NCBI GenBank assembly: GCA_016931075.1
Contig: JAFGFF010000253.1
Coordinates: forward strand, 1-42,893
Source of the DNA: Pirellulales bacterium
GTDB lineage: Bacteria > Planctomycetota > Planctomycetia > Pirellulales > Thermoguttaceae
DNA: 42,893 bases
Direction of reading: 5' to 3'
A program made the position numbers and the translations under genes. This document shows positions 24,142 through 33,120 of the stretch, piece after piece. Numbering within the stretch: position 1 is the stretch's first letter; each line of letters opens with the position of its first letter. Under the pieces are notes generated by a model that did not search any database, was not told where the DNA came from, and worked only from the letters and a program-made list of their open reading frames with translations.

Positions 24142-24672
24142 CTATTGGCTGCCGAGTGTCCCGTCATTTGTTCTCTCTCGCTCGCTTGCCATCTTCTTTT
24201 GCTCATGGTTATACTTCTCAATCCATTCGCGGACACGCGGATCGTCTTCCTTGGCATAGGCAGCCAACAAATGAGTACGGTCTCCGTTTCGAAGGATAAT
24301 CGGCCTTGCACACAGACTCAGTCTGTACGTTGGATACCGTATTTGAATCTTCTTTCCATCCTGGAATGTGAATCGCCCTGCAAGAATGTCTTCGTTGCCG
24401 GAGCTACAAATCCCACTGCCGATAGCGTAGGGACCTTGCTCCTTGGGCCACAATAGCACTGTCAGACCTTCGAAACGCAACCTTTTGACCAATTCGCGCT
24501 TCGAGTAGTATTTCCTCGGTTTTTCGCGTCCCCAGAAGGTCATCCAGATGCCCATCAGCACGGCCGCGACCGTGACTGTGACTAGGAGGGTCCACAGGGT
24601 GAACTGATACCTTCGTCGCGAAGGTCGGGCCTCCCGCACGTCACGGTCAGGAACTGGATCGTCGGCGGTCAT
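24142..24672 (-). CDS. Single-pass membrane protein of unknown function
   Basis: A 176-residue protein starting MTADDPVPDRDVREARPSRR (an ATG at 24723 is a possible longer start). A basic stretch, RRRYQFTLWTLLVTVTVAAVL, leads into one membrane helix, the N-terminal pattern common in small planctomycete proteins. The C-terminal part is soluble with a beta-rich stretch (YYSKRELVKRLRFEGLTVLLW, GRFTFQDGKKIQIRYPTYRL) and a charged end. No known domain was recognised. G+C content is lower than in nearby housekeeping genes. Before the insertion described above this was probably the gene directly upstream of tmk. Confidence 0.75.
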   Translation of the reverse strand: MTADDPVPDRDVREARPSRRRYQFTLWTLLVTVTVAAVLMGIWMTFWGREKPRKYYSKRELVKRLRFEGLTVLLWPKEQGPYAIGSGICSSGNEDILAGRFTFQDGKKIQIRYPTYRLSLCARPIILRNGDRTHLLAAYAKEDDPRVREWIEKYNHEQKKMASERERTNDGTLGSQ

Positions 24673-24766
24673 CGTGCCGTTGCGACATTCTGGATTGTCG
24701 TCCGGGCTTACAAATCGCACCATGGGGCCACCCGGCTTACACTGGGAAAACGGTTTCCGGCAAAGG

Positions 24767-24902
24767 AATCACGAAAACACGAAAGCACGAAAAGAAGAAG
24801 GAGAGGAGTGGACAGGAACACGCGATGTTAAGGCTGGTGATATTAAACAACGATCACAGTCTTCTTGTCCTTTGTGTTTTCGTACTTTCGTCCTTTCGTG
24901 AT
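24767..24902. repeat. Inverted repeat of 8-base CACGAAA units
   Basis: Bases 24767-24793 read ATCACGAAAACACGAAAGC and on, with CACGAAA recurring every eight bases. Bases about 24871-24902 hold the inverted counterpart (TTTTCGT, CTTTCGT, CTTTCGTGAT). The match is imperfect. It fills most of the gap between the M20 peptidase gene and the 24672 gene start, together with the palindrome at 24969. Confidence 0.8.
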
Positions 24903-24968
24903 AAATAATGGCGAAAGCCATCCAACGTCTTGTCGAGTTTTTTGTGTTCAACGCACCCTCACCCCCGG

Positions 24969-24991
24969 CCCCTCTCCCAATGGGAGAGGGG
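24969..24991. repeat. Palindrome of the CCCCTCTCCC class at the M20 peptidase stop
   Basis: A 10-base stem (CCCCTCTCCC/GGGAGAGGGG) with an AAT loop, flanked by CCCTCACCCCC on one side. It begins seven bases after the peptidase stop codon. The bases next to it (TAACAACT on the minus strand) also flank the copy near 41607, so the repeat unit appears to extend to the stop codon itself. Confidence 0.85.
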
Positions 24992-24998
24992 AGAGTTG

Positions 24999-26369
24999 TT
25001 ACTTCGTGAGCTTTGCCAGTTCCTCCCAAAGTCTTGTGCTGGCTTTGATGCCGCGATGGAAATCGGCCAGGCAGAACTTTTCATTGGGGGCGTGGGTGTT
25101 GTCGTCGTCTTGGCCCCAGCCCAACAGGAGGACGTCGGCCTGGAGGATCTCGGCGAACTTGCCGACGACGGGGATCGAGCCGCCTTCGCGGATGAGAAAC
25201 GGGGCGACGCCGAAGGCCTGTTCGATCGCACGGGAGGCAGCCTTCATATAGGGGCTGTCCTGCGAGACGAGCACGCCGCCGGAACCCTGATGGGCGATCA
25301 GTTCCATCTCGATGCCCGGGGGACAGACGCGGTCGAGGTGCTTGCGAAGGCTCTGGGTGATCTTGTCCGGGTCCTGGTTGGCGACCAGGCGGAAGCTGAG
25401 CTTCGCGCTGGCTCGCGAGGGCAGGACCGTCTTGGCCCCTTCGCCCTGGTAGCCGCTGGTCAGGCCGCACAGGTCGAACGTGGGCCGGGCCCAGCGCCGC
25501 TCGAGCGTCGTGTAGCCCGCCTCGCCCGCCAATTGCTTGACGCCGACTTCTTTCATGTACTCGGCTTCGTCGAAAGGCAGCTCGGCGAGAGACTTGCGTT
25601 CCGCATCGGAAAGCGGAACTACGTCATCATAAAAACCGGGAATCTGGACGACGCCCTTGTCGTCGATCAACGAGGCGAGGATCCGCGACAGGGCGTTGGC
25701 CGGGTTGGTCACCGTGCCGCCGAACGAGCCGGAATGCAGGTCGCGGCACGGCCCTCGTAGCCGAAGCTCGTAGTAGGCGATCCCCCGCAGCCCACAGGTG
25801 ATGGCCGGCTGTCCCGGGGCGAACTGCCCGCTGTCGCTGATCACGATGCAATCGCAGGCCAGCGCTTCGCGATTGGCGGCCAGATATTTGACCAGGCTCT
25901 CGCTGCCGACTTCTTCTTCACCTTCGAGCAAGACCTTGATATTGACCGGCAGACGCCGCTCGACGGCCAGCCACGTTTCGAGGCTCTTGATATGGGTGAG
26001 CAGTTGGCCCTTGTCGTCGCTGGCCCCTCGGGCGTAGACGTTGCCCTCGGCGACGGCCGGCTCAAACGGCTGGCGGGTCCACTGGTCGAGCGGCTCGACC
26101 GGCTGCACGTCAAAATGGCCGTAGACCAGCGCGGTGGGCGCCCCCGGGACCTCGGGCCCTTGCGCGTAGACCAGCGGATGACCGTCCGTGTCGATCACTT
26201 CGGCCGGGAGACCGATCTTTTGCAACTGCGCGGCCAACCACTCGCCCGCCCGGCGGACGTCACCCTTATGCTGGGGATCGGCGCTGACGCTCGGGATTCG
26301 AAGCAACTCGCACAGTTCCTGCTCGAACCGGTCGGCGTGCGTCTGTAGGTATTCATCCAAGTTGGGCAT
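24999..26369 (-). CDS. M20-family dipeptidase/metallopeptidase
   Basis: A 456-residue zinc peptidase of the M20 family (ArgE/DapE/carnosinase group). Metal and catalytic motifs: YGHFDVQPVEP (His and the following Asp near residue 85), GASDDKGQ (second metal Asp), GEEEVGSES (catalytic Glu and metal Glu) and THAPNEKF near the C-terminus (metal His). The dimerisation domain lies between about residues 190 and 360, with RDLHSGSFGG. No signal peptide is present, so it is cytosolic. It probably trims dipeptides or related amides. It stands alone; the neighbouring gaps carry repeats. Confidence 0.95.
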   Translation of the reverse strand: MPNLDEYLQTHADRFEQELCELLRIPSVSADPQHKGDVRRAGEWLAAQLQKIGLPAEVIDTDGHPLVYAQGPEVPGAPTALVYGHFDVQPVEPLDQWTRQPFEPAVAEGNVYARGASDDKGQLLTHIKSLETWLAVERRLPVNIKVLLEGEEEVGSESLVKYLAANREALACDCIVISDSGQFAPGQPAITCGLRGIAYYELRLRGPCRDLHSGSFGGTVTNPANALSRILASLIDDKGVVQIPGFYDDVVPLSDAERKSLAELPFDEAEYMKEVGVKQLAGEAGYTTLERRWARPTFDLCGLTSGYQGEGAKTVLPSRASAKLSFRLVANQDPDKITQSLRKHLDRVCPPGIEMELIAHQGSGGVLVSQDSPYMKAASRAIEQAFGVAPFLIREGGSIPVVGKFAEILQADVLLLGWGQDDDNTHAPNEKFCLADFHRGIKASTRLWEELAKLTK

Positions 26370-26831
26370 GATTAACCTCGTGCGTTGTAATGTTTTTCTT
26401 ATGAGAAAGGGGCCAAGTCATTTTGTCGTTTGGACCACGGATAAGGGAAGTTCGGTTGGGGGAGATGGCCAACCCAAGCTTCCTCACTTCTCGCATTACC
26501 CCCCAGGAGAACCGGGCAGTCGGAAACGACTTCCGGGCCGAGTTATCTGATCAGTCAAAAGGGGCGAAATCACCCACATTGTGGGGCTTTGCGCTGCGGG
26601 TTACCGTACAATATAATGCCTCTTTCGTATTCCCACCATCCGCCCCCGTGGACGACCGACAAACTCCGGTGGGAATGGCGACCACGCGGCAAGTGGGAGG
26701 CCGCAAATACAACTCCGGCGACGCGGTGTCGGCCGGAGCATTCCGAGGCGAGAGGACACCCAGACGACCCACCGTTTGAGCCCGTGTCCCCAAGGATGAA
26801 ACCGCCTCCTTAATAAACCACGAGTTTGGCC
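26370..26831. other. Intergenic region upstream of clpS
   Basis: A 462-base divergent gap between the M20 peptidase and clpS. It holds a good sigma-70-like promoter at 26589-26617 pointing to clpS. The piece AAGGGGCCAAGTCATTTTG at 26406 resembles an interspersed planctomycete repeat motif. The remaining sequence shows no inverted repeat and no supported small gene. Confidence 0.45.
26589..26617 (+). promoter_or_regulatory. Sigma-70-like promoter toward clpS
   Basis: TTGCGC (26589-26594) and a consensus TATAAT (26612-26617) are 17 bases apart, the best promoter match seen in the window. It implies a leader of about 210 bases before clpS, or a separate short transcript. Confidence 0.55.
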
Positions 26832-27179
26832 ATGGACGAAACGACCCTCCTGGCGGAGCCGATCCGCCGAACACGCAGCACGACGCGCGATCACCGCAAG
26901 CCCAAGCGGCAGCCGCGCTATCAGGTGATCCTCTGGAACGACGAGGATCACACCTACGAGTACGTCATCATCATGCTCCGGGAACTCTTCGGCCACCCGA
27001 TGCAAACCGGCTTCCAGTTGGCCCAGCAGGTCGACACGCAGGGCCGGGCGGTCGTTCTGACGACCACCATGGAGCACGCCGAACTGAAACGCGATCAGAT
27101 CCACGCCTACGGTCGGGACGACGCGGTCAAAACGAGCGCCGGTTCGATGTGGGCAACGATCGAGCCGATCAACGAGTGA
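26832..27179 (+). CDS. clpS: ATP-dependent Clp protease adaptor protein
   Basis: A 115-residue ClpS. It binds N-end-rule substrates and hands them to ClpAP-type proteases in the cytoplasm. Visible signatures: an unstructured N-terminus, then RYQVILWNDEDHTYEYVI (family NDDxTPMxFV region; Met/Pro replaced by His/Tyr), MLRELFGHPMQTGFQLAQQV and GRAVVLTTTMEHAELKRDQI (family GxAxxGxYxxExAE region, here modified). The loop changes resemble ClpS2-type or planctomycete variants, so substrate choice may differ. The start at 26832 is an ATG after a TTG at 26826. No clpA is seen in the window. The mtaB gene follows after 35 bases on the same strand. Confidence 0.88.
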   Translation: MDETTLLAEPIRRTRSTTRDHRKPKRQPRYQVILWNDEDHTYEYVIIMLRELFGHPMQTGFQLAQQVDTQGRAVVLTTTMEHAELKRDQIHAYGRDDAVKTSAGSMWATIEPINE

Positions 27180-27214
27180 ACCGGCCGGCATCTACTTTTT
27201 CGACCGGGCGTGAC

Positions 27215-28489
27215 ATGCCCACGTTCAAGACCGTCACGCTCGGCTGCAAGGTCAATCAGTACGAGACGGCCTATGTCCGCCAGGGCCTGATCCAACTCGG
27301 CTACCGCGAGGCCGAGCGGACCGAGCCGGCCGACCTGTATCTGATCAACACGTGCACCGTCACGGCGACCGGCGACCACAAGAGCCGCAAGGCGATTCGC
27401 CAGGCCGCCAAGGAAAACCCGGCCGCGCGGATCGTTGTGATGGGCTGCTACGCCACCCGGGCTGCCGACGAGGTGGTCGCGATGCCTGGCGTGACCGACG
27501 TCCTGACCGACAAACGCGACCTGCCGGCTCTGTTGCAACGACTGGGTCTGGCCGATCCGGCCCGCGGTCTGCACAGCTCGGGCAGTCGCCACCGGGTCTA
27601 CGTCAAGGTGCAGGACGGCTGCCGGATGGCGTGCAGCTACTGCATCATCCCGCACGTTCGGCCCGTGCTGATCAGCCGGCCGATCGAGGACGTCGTCGAC
27701 GAGGTCCGCGCGTTGGTCGGCTGCGGCCATCGCGAGATCGTTCTGACGGGCATCCACCTGGGCCATTACGGCGTTGACCTGGACGGCCAGGCGCCCCGGC
27801 CCGATCTGGCGTCCCTGGTTCGCGCGGTCAGCGGGCTCGATGACCTGGACCGGCCCATGCGGGTGCGAATTTCGAGCCTCGAAGCGGCCGAGGTAACGCC
27901 TGAACTGCTGGAAGTGATGGCCGCGCGACCGGAGCGGATTTGTCCCCATTTGCATTTGTCGATGCAGAGCGGCTCCGATGCCGTGTTGCGTCGGATGCAG
28001 CGTCGGCAGACGGCCGACGAGTTCGTCGAGCAGTGTCGGCAAGCCCAACGAATGCTGGACCAGCCGGCCCTGACGACTGACGCGATCGTCGGCTTCCCCG
28101 GCGAGACCGAGGCCGATTTCGAGGCGACCTGCCGCGTGGTCGAGGCGGTCGGGTTCTCGAAGGTGCACGTCTTTCCGTTCAGCCCTCGCCAAGGTACTCC
28201 GGCGGCCGAGATGCCGGACCAGGTGCCCGTGCCCATCCGCCACGCCCGGGCCGCCCGATTGGCCGAAGTCGCCGCCCCGTGCCGCACGGCGTACGCCCGC
28301 AGCCTGGTGGGCCGCCGGCTGCAAGTGCTCGTCGAGTCGCCCGTCGCCGCCCGCCCTGGCCGCGTCGTCGGCACGAGTGATCGCTACCTGCCCGTCGAAC
28401 TGCCCGGCAATTCGGATCTGTTGGGGCAACTTGTCTCTGTGACGATCACCGACGTCCTTGCCGACGACACGCTTGACGGCCGCCCGTGA
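27215..28489 (+). CDS. mtaB: tRNA threonylcarbamoyladenosine methylthiotransferase
   Basis: A 424-residue radical-SAM enzyme that turns t6A37 into ms2t6A in tRNAs. The N-terminal iron-sulphur cluster is held by Cys11 (TLGCKVNQYE), Cys47 (NTCTVT) and Cys78 (MGCYA). The radical-SAM cluster is CRMACSYC (Cys136, Cys140, Cys143). The LGCKVNQYE form is typical of MtaB rather than MiaB. A TRAM-like C-terminal part follows (ARPGRVVGTSDRYLPVEL). The start at 27215 is preferred over upstream frame because the MPTFKTVTLGCK start matches the family. It ends 19 bases before a convergent membrane gene. Confidence 0.93.
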   Translation: MPTFKTVTLGCKVNQYETAYVRQGLIQLGYREAERTEPADLYLINTCTVTATGDHKSRKAIRQAAKENPAARIVVMGCYATRAADEVVAMPGVTDVLTDKRDLPALLQRLGLADPARGLHSSGSRHRVYVKVQDGCRMACSYCIIPHVRPVLISRPIEDVVDEVRALVGCGHREIVLTGIHLGHYGVDLDGQAPRPDLASLVRAVSGLDDLDRPMRVRISSLEAAEVTPELLEVMAARPERICPHLHLSMQSGSDAVLRRMQRRQTADEFVEQCRQAQRMLDQPALTTDAIVGFPGETEADFEATCRVVEAVGFSKVHVFPFSPRQGTPAAEMPDQVPVPIRHARAARLAEVAAPCRTAYARSLVGRRLQVLVESPVAARPGRVVGTSDRYLPVELPGNSDLLGQLVSVTITDVLADDTLDGRP

Positions 28490-28507
28490 ACCGGCCACGC
28501 CGGGCGA

Positions 28508-30088
28508 TCAGAACCACTGATAGGCGTACTTGTGGAACCGCTCGAGGGCCGCTTCGCGGTCGGAGAGATTCTCGAAACGGTCCCAGTCGGCCCGAGTGGC
28601 TTCGAGGCGGTCGAGTAACTGGCGGTCGGCTAGCTGATAGGTCGTCCAGCCGTGCTTTTCGTTCTGCTGGGCACGCTGCTCGGCCTCGTCCAGCCGGGTT
28701 GCCAGCATGGCCCGAACGCCGTCGCGAATGATCGGATCGTCGCACTCGGTCAGCGGCAACAGGACCGGCACGCCGGACGCGTCGATTGGGTGGACGCTGA
28801 TCTGGACCGACGGGACCGGGTCGCCAGCGAGGATGCGGTCGACGTTGTAGCGATGCACCAACGGGTCGACCGGTGTCAGGGCGAACAGGAACACGGCCAG
28901 GGCCAACGCCCAGAGCTGATGCCGCACCAGCCAGAGGAAATCGTGCCCTCGGAGGATCTTCCAGACCACCAGCACGAACCCGACCACGACGCATGTCATG
29001 CCGAACAGCCCAACCACCCGCATCCGCGTCATCCCGTTGAACCCGACGTAGATGAACAGCCGGTGGTAGACGGCCACGGCCAGCAAGAGGTTTTCGAGCG
29101 ACCAGATCCAAGCCAGGCGTCGCAGCCGGGGTAACCGGTCGTCGGCCAGCATCCGGCCCCGAAAGATGAGCGAAAGAACCACAGTTGCCAGAGCCAAGGC
29201 AACCGTCAACCAGGCGGCCCCTTCATGGGCGTAGCCCGAGTAATGAAAATTCTCGGGGATCTCACGGAACCAGAGCGTGTAGAACTCGAACGCCAGGTAG
29301 GCGGCGAACAGGACGATCACGGTGATCAGCGTGTTTCGCCACGGAGCGTAAAGCATCGCCGGGCCGGCCGGGCCAACCTTGCGGGCGGTCGCCGCCGTGG
29401 CCACCTTGTCCATTACCGGTCGCAAGAGACCGATGCCCAACCACGCGACGACCAGCCAAATGACCACCTCGAGCCATGTCGGGGCGATGCTGAGGATCCA
29501 ATCGTGCAGCGTTGTCACCGCCCGGGCAAGCCAATCGCCCAGCATGGCCAGTTCGTCCGGGTTGGCCACGACAAACAGCAGGGCGAAGGCCAGGAAGATG
29601 ACCAAGGGCAGGAAGAAGCTCAGCCCGAGCCTCGGATTGGCCATGTGCCCGAGCTGATCGGCCGAACGCCGGTAGTGGACCAATCCTTCGTAGCCAGCCA
29701 GGACCGTCTGCGAGGCGAACACGCCCGCCTCGAGCACATAGGGCGGCAGTCCGGCCAGCGCCATGGCCAGCCCGACCACCAGGGCGAATCCGCATCCCAC
29801 CAGCAGCCACGACCCACACCAGAGCAACTTGGCCACCAGCAGTACGACCATGATCGCCAGGAGCCAAAACGCCCGCCCCAGCCGGGGCCGCGGCGACCCG
29901 ATCCACAACAAGAGCGGCGCGATCAGGAAGAAGGCTGCGTAGCCGGCAAATCCGTATGCCCGATAGAGGGTCAAATCGGCCAACACGACCAGCAACAGCA
30001 GTGCCCCCAACTCCCGCCACTGCACTGGTGGCTGTGCCCGCATTGGGGCCGCTTCCACTTCCTGCTGCGACTCGACTTGCGCCGCCAT
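28508..30088 (-). CDS. DUF4173/DUF4153-like multi-pass membrane protein
   Basis: A 526-residue integral membrane protein with about twelve hydrophobic segments from residue 27 onward, then a soluble C-terminal part. The signature segment LFIYVGFNGMTRMRVVGLFG matches the conserved core (YIGxNGMTRMR) of DUF4173 proteins, whose function is unknown. Residues 390-526 are soluble and end in a helical region with the unusual tail HKYAYQWF. It is convergent with mtaB and 125 bases from the diadenylate cyclase gene. No regulator was noticed. Confidence 0.85.
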   Translation of the reverse strand: MAAQVESQQEVEAAPMRAQPPVQWRELGALLLLVVLADLTLYRAYGFAGYAAFFLIAPLLLWIGSPRPRLGRAFWLLAIMVVLLVAKLLWCGSWLLVGCGFALVVGLAMALAGLPPYVLEAGVFASQTVLAGYEGLVHYRRSADQLGHMANPRLGLSFFLPLVIFLAFALLFVVANPDELAMLGDWLARAVTTLHDWILSIAPTWLEVVIWLVVAWLGIGLLRPVMDKVATAATARKVGPAGPAMLYAPWRNTLITVIVLFAAYLAFEFYTLWFREIPENFHYSGYAHEGAAWLTVALALATVVLSLIFRGRMLADDRLPRLRRLAWIWSLENLLLAVAVYHRLFIYVGFNGMTRMRVVGLFGMTCVVVGFVLVVWKILRGHDFLWLVRHQLWALALAVFLFALTPVDPLVHRYNVDRILAGDPVPSVQISVHPIDASGVPVLLPLTECDDPIIRDGVRAMLATRLDEAEQRAQQNEKHGWTTYQLADRQLLDRLEATRADWDRFENLSDREAALERFHKYAYQWF

Positions 30089-30213
30089 GGCTCACCTCCG
30101 GAAAAAAGGACCCTGCCCACCGGCCTGTTCACCGTCGTCACTATACCGCGACTTTGGGGAACGGCCAACGGAAATCCGTCGCCGGGAACCGGGTGTTCGT
30201 GCGACAACCAAGT

Positions 30214-31155
30214 TCAGCTCTCAGAAGCGGTGCTGGGTGGTTCGTATTCGAACTCGCGCCAGACCATGGGGCGGCGGTGGGTGGGTTCGATGCGGAGCAT
30301 GACTTCGCCGTTCTGGAAGAGCCGAACCGTGCCGTTGGACTGGCTGACGGTGACGGCCACGGCCTTGGTCGCGCGGCTGATGGCGGCGGCGGCCCAGTGG
30401 CGGGCGCCTAGGCCTTTGGAGAGGGTAATGTTGGCGGCGGGCGAGTCGACGTAGCGGCAAGTGGCCTCGACGACGTTGTCGGCCGAGACGATGATCGCGC
30501 CGTCCATTTGGGCGATTTCCTTGATGCCCTCGCGAACCCGCGGATCGTCCAGGTTGCGGTCCTTGCGGCTGTAGCCCTTGACCGGGTCGAAACCCACCGG
30601 CCGGCTGCAAGCGAGCACCTTGCGCGAGTCGCCGACGATGAACATCGTGCCGACGGCGTGGCCTTCTCGACCGTCGCGGCCGATCTCGACGGCCAGATCG
30701 ACGACGATCTTGAGCGTGTCCAGCGGGACTCGAGTCTCCAACTGGCGGAGTTCCCGGCCGCTGAGTCGATCGAGGTGTTCGCCCAGGTTGATCACGCTGA
30801 CCGTGTCGAGGATGCCCGCCTCGAAGCTGCTGTAGACGGCCACCACCGCCGCGCCCGGCTCGAGGATGTCGTCGGCCACCGCTTCGAGCAGGGCCTGGGT
30901 GAGTTGTTCGTGGACGGGGCTCTCGGGCATGTCCAGAAGGACCGTTTCGAGCCCTGCCTCGCGGGCTCCCTCCAAAAAGGCCTCGACATCGGCGGCCACG
31001 AGGACCTTTTCCGACCCGGCCAGATTGTGGATCGCCGCCCAGTCGGCAACCGCCTCGGCCAGGATCAGCACGGCCTCGGCCCCAACCGACGGGACCAACT
31101 CGGTGGCCATGCCGAAAAGCGTCTTGAAATGGTCGGTTAGTCGTGGTGGCGTCAT
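30214..31155 (-). CDS. Diadenylate cyclase, DacZ-like
   Basis: A 313-residue protein with a C-terminal DisA_N/DAC domain (about 160-290) that would make cyclic di-AMP from two ATP. Motifs: MDGAIIVS with the catalytic DGA (218-220) and GLGARHWAAAAISRAT, where the ATP-binding RHR is RHW (252-254). The strand SQSNGTVRLFQNGEV follows, as in archaeal-type DacZ. The N-terminal 155 residues form a separate alpha/beta domain also as in DacZ (VGAEAVLILAEAVADW, KVLVAADVEAF) with no membrane helix, unlike CdaA. Cyclic di-AMP usually controls potassium and osmotic balance. The start at 31155 (MTPPRLTDHFKTL) was preferred to 31242. Confidence 0.88.
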   Translation of the reverse strand: MTPPRLTDHFKTLFGMATELVPSVGAEAVLILAEAVADWAAIHNLAGSEKVLVAADVEAFLEGAREAGLETVLLDMPESPVHEQLTQALLEAVADDILEPGAAVVAVYSSFEAGILDTVSVINLGEHLDRLSGRELRQLETRVPLDTLKIVVDLAVEIGRDGREGHAVGTMFIVGDSRKVLACSRPVGFDPVKGYSRKDRNLDDPRVREGIKEIAQMDGAIIVSADNVVEATCRYVDSPAANITLSKGLGARHWAAAAISRATKAVAVTVSQSNGTVRLFQNGEVMLRIEPTHRRPMVWREFEYEPPSTASES

Positions 31156-31386
31156 ACAGGTCAAAGCGGCTGGGAACCTGGGGGATGGAGGCATCGCGGA
31201 CGGTCGGGCCGGGCGTCCCGCAATCGTATGGCATGCTCGCAAGAGACAACGGCCGACCGGAGCGGGGACCGACCCTAAGTCTGCACTATGCTAAGCGTTT
31301 TCGCAATTCTCGGCAAGCGCAAACAGACCACTGGCGCGCGGAAAACGCCGGGAAGACGTGAGATAGCCGAGTGAACGCTGGCTACA

Positions 31387-32103
31387 TCATTGGAAGCGTT
31401 GATCCGGTTGGGCCGCAACGGCGGTCGGCGTTTCCGAGTTGGGCACTCGGGCACGGCAGAACTGACGCCAGCGACTGACGTCATGGCCCAAGTCCTCGTT
31501 GGTCACCTCGCGGAGCGAGAGGACGGCCTGGCGTTGCAGGACGGGGCTCTGATCATCCAGGGCGACGCTCAGGCCGGTCAGGGCGGCCGGGTTGTCGGTC
31601 CGGCCGAGCTGTTCGGTCGCTTCGCGGCGGACGTCGTTGTCCATGTCGGAGGCCACCCGTTCGTTAAGCCATTTGATGGCATTCGGATCGCCCCAGGTGG
31701 ACCAATCACCCCACGACTTGCACGCCGCGATGCGCACGTCGGTCGACGAATCCTCCAGGGCCTGGCGGAGCGCGGCGGCCGCCTCGGGCGTCGGATAGGC
31801 GCCGAGCGTTCGGGCGATTTGAGCCCGGATCATCGGATCGGGCTCGGCCTGCATCTCGCCGGCCAGTCGCTGGGCGACCTCCTGCCGGCGGGCCGGCTCG
31901 GCTTTGGTCCCCTCCTTGGCCAATCGGCGGTACTCGGCCATCCGCTTGTACGGCGGGACGACGCCCGGCACGCTGTCTGGCACCTCGGCAAAGGGGTTCT
32001 TCCACGCAAACGGCCCGCCAGCGTCGGGCCCATTGCACCCTACCGGTCCACAGGCCACGAAGACCCCGATCAGAACCAGCCACCCGCCGTGTATCCTTCG
32101 CAT
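31387..32103 (-). CDS. HEAT-like repeat lipoprotein
   Basis: A 238-residue secreted protein. Residues 1-23 (MRRIHGGWLVLIGVFVACGP, then VGC) are a lipoprotein signal. After a Pro-rich spacer (VPGVVPPYKRMAEYRRL) come repeating helical units of HEAT/PBS type: MIRAQIARTLGAYPTPEAAA, STDVRIAACKSWGDW, DNDVRREATEQLGRTDNPAA and SPVLQRQAVLSLREVTN. HEAT-like repeats are protein-binding scaffolds; a partner cannot be named. The start at 32103 fits the signal peptide. A 231-base gap separates it from the diadenylate cyclase gene downstream. Confidence 0.85.
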   Translation of the reverse strand: MRRIHGGWLVLIGVFVACGPVGCNGPDAGGPFAWKNPFAEVPDSVPGVVPPYKRMAEYRRLAKEGTKAEPARRQEVAQRLAGEMQAEPDPMIRAQIARTLGAYPTPEAAAALRQALEDSSTDVRIAACKSWGDWSTWGDPNAIKWLNERVASDMDNDVRREATEQLGRTDNPAALTGLSVALDDQSPVLQRQAVLSLREVTNEDLGHDVSRWRQFCRARVPNSETPTAVAAQPDQRFQ

Positions 32104-32789
32104 GGTTTGCCTCACCGCCAAGCCGTTTGTCTCAAACACGTTATTAGTCCTGGTTCTCGGCGCGCGGCCCGTCCCCCGGACGATTGAAGCGAGGGCGGAC
32201 TATAGCAGGCCCCTCGGAGCGTGCCAAGGCGAGTCCAGTCGCAGCGAAGGACTTCCACCGACCAACGCCCCTCTGCGGGGGAGACCATTAGGTTTTTCAT
32301 TGCCAATGCTCGATTGGGTGCCATGGGCGGCTTGTCCGCCCTTGTGATTCCAAGCAAGGGCGGACAAGCCGCCCATGGCACCCGGATAAGGGGGCTGCGC
32401 GGGGATCAACCACTTGGATCGGCCGCTTTTCTTTCTGCGTTACACGAGCATTTGGTGGGGGGAAGCCTATAGAATAAGCGGCTAGGGTAGCCGTCTGGGC
32501 ATTTTTCCAAAAATCCGGTCAGAGGCCTCTTCTCAGCACTTGAAGTATGTGGTAGGATGCCCCGATAGTGGTGAGAAGTAATGTGAGCCCCGATCCACTT
32601 GTGGTGTTCTCGCTCCTGTCACCCGGTGATTTGCGTAGCGGCGCGGTTTTCGTGCGGTGCCCTTCCCCGGTTGCGGTTGTTCTTCTCCCTCTATTGTTTG
32701 GTTGTGTTCTTACCCGGCGAACGTGGGGCTCGGGGTGAAGAACGGCGGCCTTAGTGAGTGTTTTCGTGTTTTTCTGAAGGAGTGGCGTC
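32104..32789. other. Long divergent gap upstream of the cold-shock gene
   Basis: Of these 686 bases, 32326-32393 is a perfect inverted repeat. Bases 32520-32789 would be the mRNA leader of the cold-shock gene if its promoter is near TTGAAG at 32540; no clear -10 was seen. The leader has several C/G-rich stretches and a pyrimidine-rich tract near 32680. The rest shows nothing recognisable. Confidence 0.45.
32326..32393. repeat. REPIN-like doublet with perfect 29-base arms (GGGCGGCTTGTCC class)
   Basis: Arms 32326-32354 and 32365-32393 are perfect reverse complements with a ten-base loop. Inside each arm is the smaller hairpin GGGCGG-CTTGT-CCGCCC. It is the longest perfect arm pair in the window. 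It lies in the divergent gap between the HEAT-like lipoprotein and the cold-shock gene. Confidence 0.92.
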
Positions 32790-32987
32790 ATGCCGCAAGG
32801 GACGATCAAAAAGCTGATCGCGGACAAGGGTTTTGGATTCATCGAGGGAGAGCGTGGCGACTTGTTCTTCCACCACAGCGCGGTCGAGGGAACGACGATC
32901 GAAGCGTTGCAGGTCGGCCAGATGGTGACCTACGAGGAAGGCCGTGGCCCCAAGGGCCCGCGTGCCGAGAATGTCAAGCCCGCCTAA
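32790..32987 (+). CDS. Cold-shock-domain protein
   Basis: A 65-residue single-domain nucleic-acid-binding protein. RNP1 is KGFGFIEGE (about residues 13-21) and RNP2 is DLFFHHSAV (24-32), both on the OB-fold face that binds single-stranded RNA or DNA. RNP1 has Glu-Gly-Glu where many family members carry a polar or basic residue. The start has a good AAGGAG Shine-Dalgarno site eight bases upstream. Such proteins melt mRNA secondary structure in the cold or in fast growth. A strong terminator-like hairpin lies about 135 bases downstream. Confidence 0.95.
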   Translation: MPQGTIKKLIADKGFGFIEGERGDLFFHHSAVEGTTIEALQVGQMVTYEEGRGPKGPRAENVKPA

Positions 32988-33120
32988 GTGCCGGCCGACG
33001 ATGCGCGTGAGCTAGTGTGACAACTTCGTGACATTCCGAAATATTGGGCGTTGATGGCAACCTTGCCATGGCATCCCCGGTCGGAAGCAAGCGAAGTACC
33101 AGTTCAAGCCAATTCCCCAT

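Noticed and set aside
27107-28498. A 463-codon frame antisense to mtaB
   Set aside because: mtaB shows all iron-sulphur Cys motifs; the antisense product has none of the features of a protein family.
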